From an uncultured Actinomycetes bacterium (lineage in GTDB: Bacteria; Actinomycetota; Actinomycetes; Nanopelagicales; Nanopelagicaceae), in the NCBI GenBank assembly GCA_903953805.1, contig CAJBLC010000133.1, positions 1 through 25,399 on the forward strand: a DNA stretch of 25,399 bases, in the 5' to 3' direction. The translations under genes were made by a program, and so were the position numbers. A model generated the notes under the pieces. It saw only the letters and a list, made by a program, of their open reading frames with translations. It was not told the origin of the DNA and ran no database searches. This document shows, piece after piece, positions 7,661 to 16,373 of this stretch (within the stretch, counting starts at the first letter, position 1; each line of letters opens with the position of its first letter).

Positions 7661-9340
7661 GTGAGCATCCAGGAGTTATTAGAGGCGGGCATTCTTCGTG
7701 CGCTCGCCGGACTTGCCGAGCGTGGTGAGCTCCCAGCCGACCTCACACTTCCTACTGAACTTACCCTCGAACGACCAAAGAACCGCGACCATGGTGACTA
7801 TGCGACATCAATTGCGCTTGCGCTCGCTAAATCTGCGGGGAAACCACCGCGCGAGATTGCACAGGCTCTTCAAGCCGCACTCCTTTCTGACCCGGAGATC
7901 TCCACCAATCTTTCGGCCGTTGATATTGCTGGACCAGGCTTTTTGAATCTGACGTTGGCGAAGGCGAGCCAAGGTGGGGTAATTCAACAGATTCTCTCTG
8001 ATGGAGTTCGATTCGGTGAAGGAAAATCACTGACAGGCACAAAGGTAAATTTGGAGTTCGTCTCTGCTAATCCCACCGGACCTTTACATCTTGGCCACAC
8101 TCGTTGGGCAGCTGTAGGTGATGCGCTCGGAAGAGTATTGAGTGCAGCGGGCGCAGATGTCACTCGTGAGTTTTATGTCAACGACCGTGGCGTACAGATG
8201 GATCTCTTTGGTGCATCAATTCGAAGTGCAGCACTTGGGCAGCCTCGCCCCGAGGATGGTTATCACGGTGCCTATATTGAGGATCTCGCACAAGAGATCG
8301 TAAGTACTAATCCAGAGTTCACATCTTTGCCAGAAGAAGAATCCATACATGCTTTCCGCGATTCCGGATATGCACTTCAACTCGCTGATCAACAACGCGT
8401 TTTAGCAAATATGAATACCCACTTTGATATCTGGTTCTCAGAGAAATCACTCTACGAAAATAATTTCTTTAATCATTGCCTGGACACTCTTAAGAGCAAG
8501 GGCCATGTCTTTGAATATGAAGGCGCAATCTGGCTTCGCACGACTGACTTTGGTGATGATAAAGATCGCGTCATGATCAAATCGGATGGATCCTTTGCCT
8601 ATTTTGCATCTGATTCTGCCTATTACATTTCCAAGCGCGAACGTGGCTTTGATGTTTTGATTTATATGTTGGGCGCTGATCACCATGGTTATGTCCACCG
8701 CTTAAAAGCGCTTGCCTCTTGCGCTGGTGACGATCCTCAAAAAAATATCGATATCTTGATCGGCCAGCTCGTCAAGATTCTGGAAAATGGCGAAGAGCTC
8801 AAACTCTCCAAGCGTGCAGGAACAATCATTACTCTCGAAGAGCTCATTGAAAAAGTTGGTGTGGATGCCGCTCGCTACACCTTGATCCGCTACCCGGTTG
8901 ATACTCCAATGGTCATGGATGTCGATGTCTTGCGCAGTCGTACAAATGAAAATCCGGTCTATTACGTGCAGTATGCCCATGCCCGCATATGTGGAGTTCT
9001 TCGTAATGCTGCAGAGCTTGGCATCACTTTTGGCGTCAATCAGATTCATCCAGAACTTTTGGAGAGCGAACGTGAGCGCGAGCTCATCGGTGCCCTTGGC
9101 GAGTTCCCACGCATAGTCGCAACCGCAGCTGAGCTTCGCGAACCGCACCGAGTCGCCCGCTACCTAGAGGAGCTCGCCGGGGTCTATCACCGTTTCTACG
9201 CAGATTGTCGAGTCCTTCCATTGGGAGATGAAGCGATTTCTGATCTCCACTCTGCCCGCGCCACACTCTGTCAAGCAACTGCACAAGTGATCGCTAATTC
9301 ATTAGCCTTACTTGGAGTCAGCGCACCGGAGAAGATGTAA
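7661..9340 (+). CDS. argS: Arginyl-tRNA synthetase
   Basis: Charges tRNA-Arg with arginine in the cytoplasm. It is a class I synthetase with the HIGH-type motif HLGH at residues 143-146 inside NPTGPLHLGHTRWAAVGD, and a KMSKS-like segment KLSKRAGT. An N-terminal additional domain (residues about 1-105) and a C-terminal anticodon-binding helical domain ending in the family-like LLGVSAPEKM are present. Length 559 is usual. The start is GTG at 7661; no Shine-Dalgarno is visible and a -10 element lies 7 nt upstream, suggesting leaderless initiation. Its stop codon directly abuts the lysA start. argS-lysA-hom-thrC-thrB is a standard actinobacterial order. Confidence 0.97.
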   Translation: MSIQELLEAGILRALAGLAERGELPADLTLPTELTLERPKNRDHGDYATSIALALAKSAGKPPREIAQALQAALLSDPEISTNLSAVDIAGPGFLNLTLAKASQGGVIQQILSDGVRFGEGKSLTGTKVNLEFVSANPTGPLHLGHTRWAAVGDALGRVLSAAGADVTREFYVNDRGVQMDLFGASIRSAALGQPRPEDGYHGAYIEDLAQEIVSTNPEFTSLPEEESIHAFRDSGYALQLADQQRVLANMNTHFDIWFSEKSLYENNFFNHCLDTLKSKGHVFEYEGAIWLRTTDFGDDKDRVMIKSDGSFAYFASDSAYYISKRERGFDVLIYMLGADHHGYVHRLKALASCAGDDPQKNIDILIGQLVKILENGEELKLSKRAGTIITLEELIEKVGVDAARYTLIRYPVDTPMVMDVDVLRSRTNENPVYYVQYAHARICGVLRNAAELGITFGVNQIHPELLESERERELIGALGEFPRIVATAAELREPHRVARYLEELAGVYHRFYADCRVLPLGDEAISDLHSARATLCQATAQVIANSLALLGVSAPEKM

Positions 9341-10663
9341 ATGAAACTGTCGCAACCATATTCAAGTAACTCGACCTTCGAGGGCGAGCTCGCGATTGCC
9401 GGTGTTACGGCACGAAATTTGGCTAACGAATTTGGTACCCCGCTCTTTGTCATCGATGAAGATGATTTTCATCAACGGGCTGGCGCTTGGCGAGATGCTT
9501 TGATTCGCCACTTCGGCAACCATGCTGGAACTGTCTACTACGCCGGAAAATCCTTCCTCAACAAAGAGGTTGCGCGGTGGATCAACCAGGTAGGTATTGG
9601 GTTCGATGTCTGTAGTGGTGGCGAGTTAGCAGTTGCTCGCTCAGTGAATTTCCCAGCCACAAATATTGAATTGCACGGTAACAATAAATCTGAAAGTGAA
9701 ATTCGCGAGGCGATTGAATACGGTGTTGGAACCATCGTGATGGACTCCTTCTTCGAAATTGAGCGCGTTGCTCGTATCGCGGCCGAGCTTGGAAAGATTC
9801 AAAAGGTCTATCTCCGTCTAACAGCAGGAGTTGAAGCGCATACCCATGAATTTATCTCGACTGCACATGAAGATCAGAAGTTTGGCTTTTCTATTGCAAG
9901 TGGATCTGCATGGAAGGCAGTTGAAGCGACGAGTGCACATGCCTCATTACGATTAGCGGGCTTCCACTCCCATATTGGCTCACAGATCTTTATTGCTGAA
10001 GGATTCGAAGTCGCTGCCGCACGCCTTATCGAACTCCTGGCGAAATATCGCGATCACTTCGATGCGCAACTTCCAGAGTTAGATCTTGGTGGTGGATATG
10101 GAATTGCTTATCTACCTGGTGAGAGCGGCCTCGATCCGGATGAAGTCTTGGCTTCTATCTCCGCCGTTGTAAAGCGTGAATGTGAAAAGCACTCACTGAC
10201 AATTCCTACAATTTCGATTGAGCCAGGACGACATATCGTTGGGCCAACCACCACAACAATCTATGCAGTAGGAACTACGAAGAGCGTTGAACTCGATGGC
10301 GGAGAGAGTCGTCGCTACATCGCCGTTGATGGCGGTATGAGCGACAACATTCGCCCATCACTCTACGGCGCCGAGTACACCGCACTACTTGCAAATAGAT
10401 TGTCGGAATCGGCCCCCGTAAATTCTCGAATCGTCGGCAAACACTGCGAGAGCGGTGACATTGTGATCCGCCAGATCGAGCTACCTGGAGATATTGCTCC
10501 TGGGGACCTCCTCGCAGTTCCAGCCACTGGCGCCTATGGCCGATCAATGGCGAGCAATTACAACCACATTCCGCGCCCGGCCGTAGTCGCAGTAAAGGCT
10601 GGAAAAGCCCGTTTGATTACTCGTCGAGAGAGTATTAACGATCTTCTTGCCTTAGATATCTGA
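9341..10663 (+). CDS. lysA: Diaminopimelate decarboxylase
   Basis: Decarboxylates meso-diaminopimelate to lysine, the last step of lysine synthesis. It is a fold-type III PLP enzyme: the cofactor lysine is K70 in YYAGKSF, and later motifs are HSHIGSQI, DLGGGYGIAY, EPGRHIVG, CESGDI and GAYGRSMASNYN. Length 440 fits the family. The ATG follows the argS TAA with no gap, so translation is coupled. The next gene, hom, begins a branch from the same aspartate pathway, so the cluster covers both lysine and threonine output. Confidence 0.97.
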   Translation: MKLSQPYSSNSTFEGELAIAGVTARNLANEFGTPLFVIDEDDFHQRAGAWRDALIRHFGNHAGTVYYAGKSFLNKEVARWINQVGIGFDVCSGGELAVARSVNFPATNIELHGNNKSESEIREAIEYGVGTIVMDSFFEIERVARIAAELGKIQKVYLRLTAGVEAHTHEFISTAHEDQKFGFSIASGSAWKAVEATSAHASLRLAGFHSHIGSQIFIAEGFEVAAARLIELLAKYRDHFDAQLPELDLGGGYGIAYLPGESGLDPDEVLASISAVVKRECEKHSLTIPTISIEPGRHIVGPTTTTIYAVGTTKSVELDGGESRRYIAVDGGMSDNIRPSLYGAEYTALLANRLSESAPVNSRIVGKHCESGDIVIRQIELPGDIAPGDLLAVPATGAYGRSMASNYNHIPRPAVVAVKAGKARLITRRESINDLLALDI

Positions 10664-10725
10664 GATACTTCTCTTCTGGGTTCTAGTGGAGCCCTTGACC
10701 TCTATATGTAGTGGGAGTTGATCTC

Positions 10726-12048
10726 GTGGCAGGCCGTACCTTGGTAGGTAAGACCCTTAACGTCGGAATGCTTGGCTGTGGCCACGTAGGAACCGAAGTT
10801 GCGCGCCTACTTGTCGCCAATGCGACCGATCTAGCGGCCCGCGCCGGAGTACCACTCATCCTCACCAAGATTGCAGTCCGAGACCTCTCTATTGATCGCC
10901 CAGGCATTCCGAAGGAACTCTTCACAACGGATGTCGACTCAATCGTGAACGATCCATCGATTGACCTCGTGATTGAAGTAATGGGCGGAATTGAACCTGC
11001 TCACGAACTCATTCTCACTGCGATGAAGAATGGCAAGGCGGTTGTTACTGCCAACAAGGCGCTCCTTGCTCATCACGGTGCCGAGCTCTTCCACGCATCC
11101 GATGAAGCCGATGTCGATTTCTATTACGAAGCAGCAGTTGCCGGTGCGATTCCTATCCTTCGCCCACTTGCTGAATCACTTGTTGGTGACCACGTCGAGC
11201 GCGTCATGGGAATCATCAATGGAACGACAAATTTCATACTGACAAAGATGCATGAGCATCCTGGTTTCTCATTTGCCGATGCCCTCAAAGAGGCGCAAGA
11301 GCTCGGTTATGCAGAGGCAGATCCCACTGCTGACATCGAAGGATTCGATGCTGCTGCCAAGGCGGCAATTCTTGCCGGACTTTCGTTCCACTCTGTTGTT
11401 ACAGATGCCGATGTCTATCGCGAAGGAATCACCAAGATCACTGCAGAGGATGTTGCAGTCGTTCAAGATATGGGATTTGTTATTAAGTTGCTTGCGATTG
11501 CAGAAGCGAATGAGGCACATGGCTCAAAGGAAGAGACCATCACAGTTCGCGTTCACCCAACTGCGATTCCAAAGACTCATCCACTTGCCTCTGTTCGTGA
11601 AGCATTCAACGCCGTCTTTGTGCAATGCCAATCTGCTGGCGAATTGATGTTCTATGGCCGTGGAGCAGGCGGTGCACCAACTGCATCGGCAATTCTCGGC
11701 GACTTGGTTGCGGTGGCTCGAAATCGCAATGAAGGAAGCCTTGGGCCTACTGAGACTGATTACGCTGATCTTGATATTGCTCCGATTGGAGTTGCCCGTA
11801 CTCGTTATTTGATCCGTCTCCATGTGAACGATCGCCCAGGTGTACTTGCCTCTGTTGCTCAGACCTTCGCAGCAAATGCGGTATCGATTATGACTGTCCG
11901 ACAGAGTGGGGCTGGCAATAATGCCGAACTCACTGTCATGACACACATCGCCGCTGAATCTGATCTTGCGAATACTGTAAAAGATTTAACAAAGCTTGAG
12001 ACCGTTTCAGATGTCGTCAGCGTGATTCGAGTGGAGGGCATTCGCTAA
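10726..12048 (+). CDS. hom: Homoserine dehydrogenase with C-terminal ACT domain
   Basis: Reduces aspartate semialdehyde to homoserine with NAD(P)H. The Rossmann motif GMLGCGHVG is near the N terminus, followed by the conserved VTANKALL, the catalytic-domain YYEAAVAGAIPI, and INGTTNFILTKM. The last about 80 residues form an ACT domain (HVNDRPGVLASVAQTF), the usual site of threonine feedback. I choose GTG at 10726, giving 440 residues, because GGGAG at 10713-10717 is correctly spaced. A GTG at 10711 would add five residues but has no ribosome site. The stop overlaps the thrC start by one base (TAATG). Confidence 0.95.
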   Translation: MAGRTLVGKTLNVGMLGCGHVGTEVARLLVANATDLAARAGVPLILTKIAVRDLSIDRPGIPKELFTTDVDSIVNDPSIDLVIEVMGGIEPAHELILTAMKNGKAVVTANKALLAHHGAELFHASDEADVDFYYEAAVAGAIPILRPLAESLVGDHVERVMGIINGTTNFILTKMHEHPGFSFADALKEAQELGYAEADPTADIEGFDAAAKAAILAGLSFHSVVTDADVYREGITKITAEDVAVVQDMGFVIKLLAIAEANEAHGSKEETITVRVHPTAIPKTHPLASVREAFNAVFVQCQSAGELMFYGRGAGGAPTASAILGDLVAVARNRNEGSLGPTETDYADLDIAPIGVARTRYLIRLHVNDRPGVLASVAQTFAANAVSIMTVRQSGAGNNAELTVMTHIAAESDLANTVKDLTKLETVSDVVSVIRVEGIR

Positions 12049-13136
12049 TGGGAATTTTTGGTAACTCATCCAAGAAATCTGGCGCGCATCAATGGCGCGG
12101 AGTGATTGACGAATACCGCAATCGCCTTCCAGTGTCGTCAAAGACTCCAGTGGTCTCGCTACGCGAAGGTGGAACCCCACTTGTCGCAGCGTGCGTGCTT
12201 TCAGAGATGCTTGATAATGAGATCTGGCTCAAAGTTGAAGGTGCGAATCCAACAGGATCTTTCAAAGATCGCGGCATGACTATGGCGATCTCAAAAGCAG
12301 CTGAAGATGGTGCAAAGGCAGTTATCTGTGCCTCGACTGGAAATACATCGGCATCAGCAGCGGCTTATGCAACAAAGGCGGGGATGATTCCCGTTGTATT
12401 GATTCCACAAGGAAAGATTGCAATGGGCAAACTCGCGCAAGCGATTGCTCATGGCTCACGACTCATCCAAGTCGATGGAAACTTCGATGACTGCCTCAAC
12501 TTGGCACGTGAACTATCCCAGGAGTATCCCGTAGCTCTCGTTAACTCTGTAAATCCTTATCGCATTGAGGGTCAGAAGACTGCCTCCTTTGAAGTTGTAG
12601 ATTTTCTCGGCGATGCGCCAGATCTTCACGTCTTGCCCGTAGGTAACGCAGGGAATATCACTGCATATTGGAAGGGCTATCGCGAGTACTACTCAGATAA
12701 GGTCTCATCAAAGTTGCCTTCTATGTGGGGATTCCAAGCTGCAGGCGCTGCGCCACTCGTTCTCGGTCACCGCGTTGATAATCCAGAGACGCTCGCTACT
12801 GCTATTCGTATCGGAAATCCAGCCTCATGGGATCAAGCGATTGAAGCGCGCGATAGCTCGGGCGGACTCATTGACTCTGTCACTGATGAAGAGATTCTTC
12901 AGGCCTACCGCCTTGTTGCTGCAAAAGAGGGCGTCTTTGTTGAGCCATCATCCGCAGCTGGTATTGCTGGCCTTATTAAGAAGCAATCTGAAGGAAAGCT
13001 CCCTAAGGGAAAGAAGATTGTTATCACTGTTACCGGTAATGGCCTTAAAGATGTCGGACATATCTTGGATCATGCAGCTGCACCAGTTGTGGTGCCAGTG
13101 GATGTTCAAGCAGCAGCTCAAGCGATGGGTCTCTAA
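12048..13136 (+). CDS. thrC: Threonine synthase
   Basis: Converts O-phosphohomoserine to threonine, using PLP. The cofactor lysine lies in NPTGSFKDRGMT near residue 70. ASTGNTSASAAAYA binds the phosphate, and a glycine-rich VLPVGNAGNITAYWKGY follows. Length 362 matches the short actinobacterial form, without the extra N-terminal domain of the E. coli enzyme. The start codon shares a base with the hom stop. The following thrB starts 9 nt after its stop, so hom-thrC-thrB is a coupled unit covering the threonine branch. Confidence 0.97.
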   Translation: MGIFGNSSKKSGAHQWRGVIDEYRNRLPVSSKTPVVSLREGGTPLVAACVLSEMLDNEIWLKVEGANPTGSFKDRGMTMAISKAAEDGAKAVICASTGNTSASAAAYATKAGMIPVVLIPQGKIAMGKLAQAIAHGSRLIQVDGNFDDCLNLARELSQEYPVALVNSVNPYRIEGQKTASFEVVDFLGDAPDLHVLPVGNAGNITAYWKGYREYYSDKVSSKLPSMWGFQAAGAAPLVLGHRVDNPETLATAIRIGNPASWDQAIEARDSSGGLIDSVTDEEILQAYRLVAAKEGVFVEPSSAAGIAGLIKKQSEGKLPKGKKIVITVTGNGLKDVGHILDHAAAPVVVPVDVQAAAQAMGL

Positions 13137-13145
13137 GGATTCCTC

Positions 13146-14066
13146 ATGGCTGCTAATCGACTCACTTTCAAGGCGACTCTCGCTCAGGTAAGCGTTCCTG
13201 CTACTTCGGCGAATTTAGGACCTGGCTTCGATTGCCTTGGTCTCGCACTTGAACTTCGCGATCGCTATGCAGCGCAGATTCTTGATGAACCAACCTTTGA
13301 TGTTGATGTGAGTGGCGAAGGTGCAGATGAGCTCAAGAAAGATAAGAGCCACCTTGTTATTCGATCCATGCTTCGCGGATTTGAACATATGGGACAGAAG
13401 CCGCGTGGCATTGCCCTGCGCGCACTTAATGTCACACCACATGGCCGGGGCCTTGGATCAAGTTCCTCAGCGATTGTTGGGGGATTGGCACTTGCTCGTT
13501 CACTCGTTCACGGAGGAGAAGCTCTCCTTACTGACGATGAGATGATTGCGCTAGCGACAGAATTAGAAGGACATCCAGATAATGTTGCAGCTGCAGTTCT
13601 TGGTAGCGCAACAATTGCGTGGATGGAGAATGGTGAGGGCAGAGCGATCACTATTCCGGTACATGAAAAGATCAAGGCGCTTGCCTTTATTCCAACAACC
13701 ACACTTTCAACGTCGAAGGCGCGAAAGATTCTTCCGGAGAGCATTCCGCATGCTGCTGCTGCGGCAAATGCCGGTAAATCTGCGCTCTTAGTTGAAGCGC
13801 TTTCACATCGCCCAGACCTTCTCTATGTAGCTACGGAAGATCAGATTCATCAAAGTTATCGAGCATCTGCCATGCCTAAGAGCATGGAGCTGGTTAACCG
13901 CTTGAGAGGCGCAGGAGTAGCTGCCTTTATCTCTGGGGCGGGTCCAACTGTCCTTGTTCTCCACACTGGTAATGAGACTGAGCTCGGGGAGATGTCAGCC
14001 CTTGCTGGATCAGCCTTCACGGCGACTGCGCTGGAAATCAGCCGCAAGGGATATTTGAGCATCTAA
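13146..14066 (+). CDS. thrB: Homoserine kinase
   Basis: Phosphorylates homoserine with ATP, giving the substrate of ThrC. It belongs to the GHMP kinase family: the substrate-binding N-terminal motif PATSANLGPGFDCLGLAL, the phosphate loop HGRGLGSSSSAIVGGLA, and the C-terminal AFISGAGPTVLVL are all present. Length 306 is normal. ATG at 13146 has an AAGGA site overlapping the thrC stop. It is the last gene of the amino-acid block. The 204-nt gap that follows contains a separate promoter for rho. Confidence 0.97.
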   Translation: MAANRLTFKATLAQVSVPATSANLGPGFDCLGLALELRDRYAAQILDEPTFDVDVSGEGADELKKDKSHLVIRSMLRGFEHMGQKPRGIALRALNVTPHGRGLGSSSSAIVGGLALARSLVHGGEALLTDDEMIALATELEGHPDNVAAAVLGSATIAWMENGEGRAITIPVHEKIKALAFIPTTTLSTSKARKILPESIPHAAAAANAGKSALLVEALSHRPDLLYVATEDQIHQSYRASAMPKSMELVNRLRGAGVAAFISGAGPTVLVLHTGNETELGEMSALAGSAFTATALEISRKGYLSI

Positions 14067-14076
14067 TTCCCCGATT

Positions 14077-14106
14077 TTGGGCAGATCTGATCTCGTGTGC
14101 TATCTT
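14077..14106 (+). promoter_or_regulatory. Probable rho promoter (extended -10)
   Basis: TTGGGC at 14077-14082 and TATCTT at 14101-14106 are separated by 18 nt. The -10 is preceded by TGC, as in extended -10 promoters. It predicts a 5' leader of about 155 nt before rho. Confidence 0.5.
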
Positions 14107-14212
14107 TTCAGTGTCTAAAAGCCCGCCGGAAACACCTGAGGCGAAGAACGCTTGCAAGACAATCACAATCAAGAAAATATCAATATACGTCCATATATGT
14201 CAGATCTCTGAC

Positions 14213-14248
14213 GAAGGTTGATCGCTAGCTTCGCTAACGGAAATCTTC
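14213..14248 (+). promoter_or_regulatory. Stem-loop in the rho leader just before the ribosome binding site
   Basis: GAAGGTT (14213-14219) pairs with AATCTTC (14242-14248), including one G-U pair. Inside it, CGCTAGC (14223-14229) pairs with GCTAACG (14233-14239) with one mismatch and a 3-nt loop. There is no T-run, so it is not an intrinsic terminator. It ends 13 nt before the AAGGA ribosome site of rho and may affect rho autoregulation. Confidence 0.45.
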
Positions 14249-14270
14249 ACACCACCACATTAAGGAAAGC

Positions 14271-15956
14271 ATGTCTCCAACAGATACAGATAGCGCAGAG
14301 AAGTCCGCAAAGAAGAGCAAGGACTCAGGCGAGCTATCAGCGATGACACTTCCAGAACTTAAGAAAGTTGCTGGATCACTAGGAATTGATGGCGCTGCAA
14401 AGTTAAGCAAGGCTGCTCTTGTTCAGGGCATTGCCGATCTTCAAGCAGCAAACCGCGAAGCTGCGAAGCAGGAACGCGAAGAGAAGCGGTTAGCCCGCCA
14501 AGAGGCTCGCAATAAGAAGAACTCTGCCGGATCATCTCGCAATCGCGATGACCAAGGTTCAGATAACAGCGACGATGATGGCGATGAAGATTCAACTCCT
14601 TCTCGCAACAACCAAAGCAATTCAAACGATGGTGACCGAAACGATCGCAATGATCGTGGGGACCGTAATGACCGCGGAGATCGTCGTGACCGTAACGATC
14701 GAAATGATCGAGGGGACCGTAATGACCGTGATCGCGGCCGTGGCCGTGAGCGCAATCGCTTCCGTGATCGCAATGACCGTCCTGAGCGCGGCGAGCGTGA
14801 AATCCAGATTTCGGAAGATGACGTTCTGCTGCCAGTAGCAGGCCTACTCGATATCTTGGATTCTTATGCATTTATCCGCACCACTGGATACCTTGCAGGA
14901 CCAAACGATGTCTATGTCTCACTTCAGCAAGTACGACGTTATGGCTTGCGTAAGGGCGATGTCATCACCGGCCAAGTCCGCCAACCTCGCGAAGGCGAAC
15001 GTAAAGAGAAGTTCAATGCTCTTGTAAAACTCGACACTGTGAACGGAACAGATCCGGAAGAGTCACGTAATCGCGTCGACTTTGCCAAGCTTGTTCCGCT
15101 CTACCCACAAGAGCGACTCCGTCTTGAGACTGAGCCAAATATTTTGACGACTCGTGTCATCGATTTGATTGCTCCTATTGGTAAGGGCCAGCGCGGATTG
15201 ATCGTTTCGCCGCCAAAGGCCGGTAAGACCATGGTGTTGCAGTCAATCGCCAATGCGATCACAACGAACAACCCTGAGTGTCACCTCATGGTTGTGCTTG
15301 TTGATGAGCGCCCAGAAGAAGTTACCGATATGCAGCGCAGCGTTAAGGGTGAAGTAATTGCCTCTACCTTTGACCGTCCAGCTGACGATCACACCTCTGT
15401 CGCAGAACTCGCGATCGAACGTGCCAAGCGCCTTGTTGAACTTGGACATGATGTCGTTGTGCTCCTTGACTCAATCACTCGCTTAGGTCGCGCATACAAC
15501 ATTGCAGCTCCGGCATCTGGTCGAATTCTTTCTGGTGGTGTTGATTCAGCAGCGCTCTACCCACCAAAGAAGTTCTTCGGTGCAGCTCGTAATATTGAGA
15601 ATGGTGGATCGCTCACTATCTTGGCAACAGCTCTTGTTGAGACCGGTTCCAAGATGGATGAAGTGATCTTCGAAGAGTTCAAGGGCACCGGAAATATGGA
15701 GCTCAAACTCGATCGCAAATTCGCCGACAAGCGCATCTTCCCAGCGGTTGATGTTGATGCTTCAGGTACTCGTAAGGAAGAGATCCTTATGGGCACAGAA
15801 GAGCTCAATATCGTCTGGAAACTTCGCCGCGTCTTGCATGCTCTCGATAGCCAGCAGGCCCTTGAGCTCTTGCTCGACAAGATGAAGGGCACAAAGTCGA
15901 ATGTGGAGTTCTTGATGCAGATCCAGAAGACCACAGCGGATGGAGATGCCAAGTAA
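14271..15956 (+). CDS. rho: Transcription termination factor Rho with large disordered insertion
   Basis: Hexameric RNA-dependent ATPase that ends transcription. Residues 25-58 (MTLPELKKVAGSLGI and following) form the N-terminal helical Rho_N domain. Residues about 60-178 are a charged, disordered insertion rich in Arg, Asp and Asn with repeated NDR/GDR units, typical of actinobacterial Rho. The RNA-binding cold-shock-like domain follows (about 180-255). Walker A SPPKAGKT is at 313-320, then VVLVDERPEEVTDM, the arginine/R-loop region DSITRLGRAYN, and the Q-loop region SGGVDSAALYPPKKFFGAARN. Length 561 agrees with the family when the insertion is counted. ATG at 14271 has a good AAGGAAAG site. 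It has its own promoter after thrB. Confidence 0.97.
   Translation: MSPTDTDSAEKSAKKSKDSGELSAMTLPELKKVAGSLGIDGAAKLSKAALVQGIADLQAANREAAKQEREEKRLARQEARNKKNSAGSSRNRDDQGSDNSDDDGDEDSTPSRNNQSNSNDGDRNDRNDRGDRNDRGDRRDRNDRNDRGDRNDRDRGRGRERNRFRDRNDRPERGEREIQISEDDVLLPVAGLLDILDSYAFIRTTGYLAGPNDVYVSLQQVRRYGLRKGDVITGQVRQPREGERKEKFNALVKLDTVNGTDPEESRNRVDFAKLVPLYPQERLRLETEPNILTTRVIDLIAPIGKGQRGLIVSPPKAGKTMVLQSIANAITTNNPECHLMVVLVDERPEEVTDMQRSVKGEVIASTFDRPADDHTSVAELAIERAKRLVELGHDVVVLLDSITRLGRAYNIAAPASGRILSGGVDSAALYPPKKFFGAARNIENGGSLTILATALVETGSKMDEVIFEEFKGTGNMELKLDRKFADKRIFPAVDVDASGTRKEEILMGTEELNIVWKLRRVLHALDSQQALELLLDKMKGTKSNVEFLMQIQKTTADGDAK
14631..14793 (+). repeat. Degenerate short tandem repeats encoding the NDR/GDR-rich part of Rho
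   Basis: Units of about 9 to 15 nt such as GACCGTAATGACCG and AACGATCG recur in frame, encoding residues about 121-174 of Rho. Neighbouring units differ mostly at third codon positions (GAT/GAC, CGT/CGC, AAT/AAC), so the repeat is older than simple slippage and appears kept at the protein level. Confidence 0.85.
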
Positions 15957-15990
15957 TCCTGCTCGATAGGTGGGCAGTTACGCTCATTTT

Positions 15991-16018
15991 TTGTGAAAGC
16001 CCCGGCCTTTAGTACCCT
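15991..16018 (+). promoter_or_regulatory. Probable rpmE promoter
   Basis: TTGTGA at 15991-15996 and TACCCT at 16013-16018 are 16 nt apart. An inverted repeat, AAGCCCC (15997-16003) and GGGGCTT (16020-16026), frames the spacer and -10. The predicted transcript begins near 16025, giving a leader of about 90 nt. Confidence 0.55.
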
Positions 16019-16042
16019 TGGGGCTTGCACTATCCACAACAA

Positions 16043-16095
16043 CTGGTTCACCAGATCCTGGCCTGAAAAGGCGAAAGTGATGGACCCAGCCACTT
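16043..16095 (+). promoter_or_regulatory. Structured 5' leader of rpmE, candidate L31 autoregulatory element
   Basis: Small hairpins follow one another: CTGG-TTCA-CCAG (16043-16054), GCCT-GAAA-AGGC (16061-16072, with a GNRA loop) and AAGTG/CACTT (16075-16079 with 16091-16095). CCAG at 16051-16054 can also pair with CTGG at 16058-16061, so two forms exclude each other. Ribosomal protein leaders for L31 have been described in Actinobacteria; whether this matches that model was not tested. Confidence 0.45.
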
Positions 16096-16113
16096 CCATA
16101 TAAAGGATTACAC

Positions 16114-16320
16114 ATGAAGCCAGAGATCCACCCAGAATATATTGAGACCACTGTTACCTGCGGTTGCGGTGAAGTCTTCACAACCAAGTCAACTAAGTCG
16201 ACTGGTTCAATCTACGTTGAAGTTTGTTCCGTATGCCATCCGTTCTACACCGGCAAGCAGCGTATCCTCGATACCGGCGGCCGTGTTGCAGCGTTCGAAA
16301 AGCGTTTCGGAAAGAAGTAG
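16114..16320 (+). CDS. rpmE: 50S ribosomal protein L31 (zinc-binding, C+ type)
   Basis: Small protein of the large ribosomal subunit that bridges to the 30S subunit. The 68-residue product starts MKPEIHPEY and has Cys16 and Cys18 (CGC) and a later CSVCHPFYTGKQ, the four-cysteine zinc-binding form. The ending AAFEKRFGKK is typical. AAGGA lies about 8 nt before ATG. It sits between rho and prfA, as in most actinobacteria, and ends in its own terminator. Confidence 0.97.
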   Translation: MKPEIHPEYIETTVTCGCGEVFTTKSTKSTGSIYVEVCSVCHPFYTGKQRILDTGGRVAAFEKRFGKK

Positions 16321-16330
16321 CTTTCTTCAA

Positions 16331-16373
16331 AGACCCCTTAACGCACCAGCGATGGTGCGTGGGGTCTTTTTTT
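16331..16373 (+). terminator. Intrinsic terminator after rpmE
   Basis: AGACCCC (16331-16337) pairs with GGGGTCT (16361-16367), and inside it ACGCACC (16341-16347) pairs with GGTGCGT (16354-16360), with a 3-nt bulge on the left side and a 6-nt loop. A run of seven T residues (16367-16373) follows. It separates rpmE from prfA. Confidence 0.95.

Noticed and set aside
10711..10725. Earlier GTG start for hom
   Set aside because: It lies within the ribosome binding site of the GTG at 10726 and has none of its own.
14631..14793. Repeat array that could be mistaken for CRISPR
   Set aside because: Units are short, irregular, in frame inside rho and have no unique spacers.
14359..14871. Long open frames on the minus strand opposite the rho insertion (His/Gly- or Arg/Ser-rich)
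   Set aside because: They are shadows of the Asp/Arg/Asn codon repeats in rho; low-complexity products, no ribosome sites, no family likeness.
15997..16026. AAGCCCC/GGGGCTT inverted repeat as a rho terminator
   Set aside because: No T-run follows and it surrounds a promoter, so an operator or chance origin is more likely.
15557..16099. 180-codon minus-strand frame covering the rho end and rpmE leader
   Set aside because: It lies opposite the most conserved part of rho and the rpmE promoter; the predicted product shows no recognisable motif.
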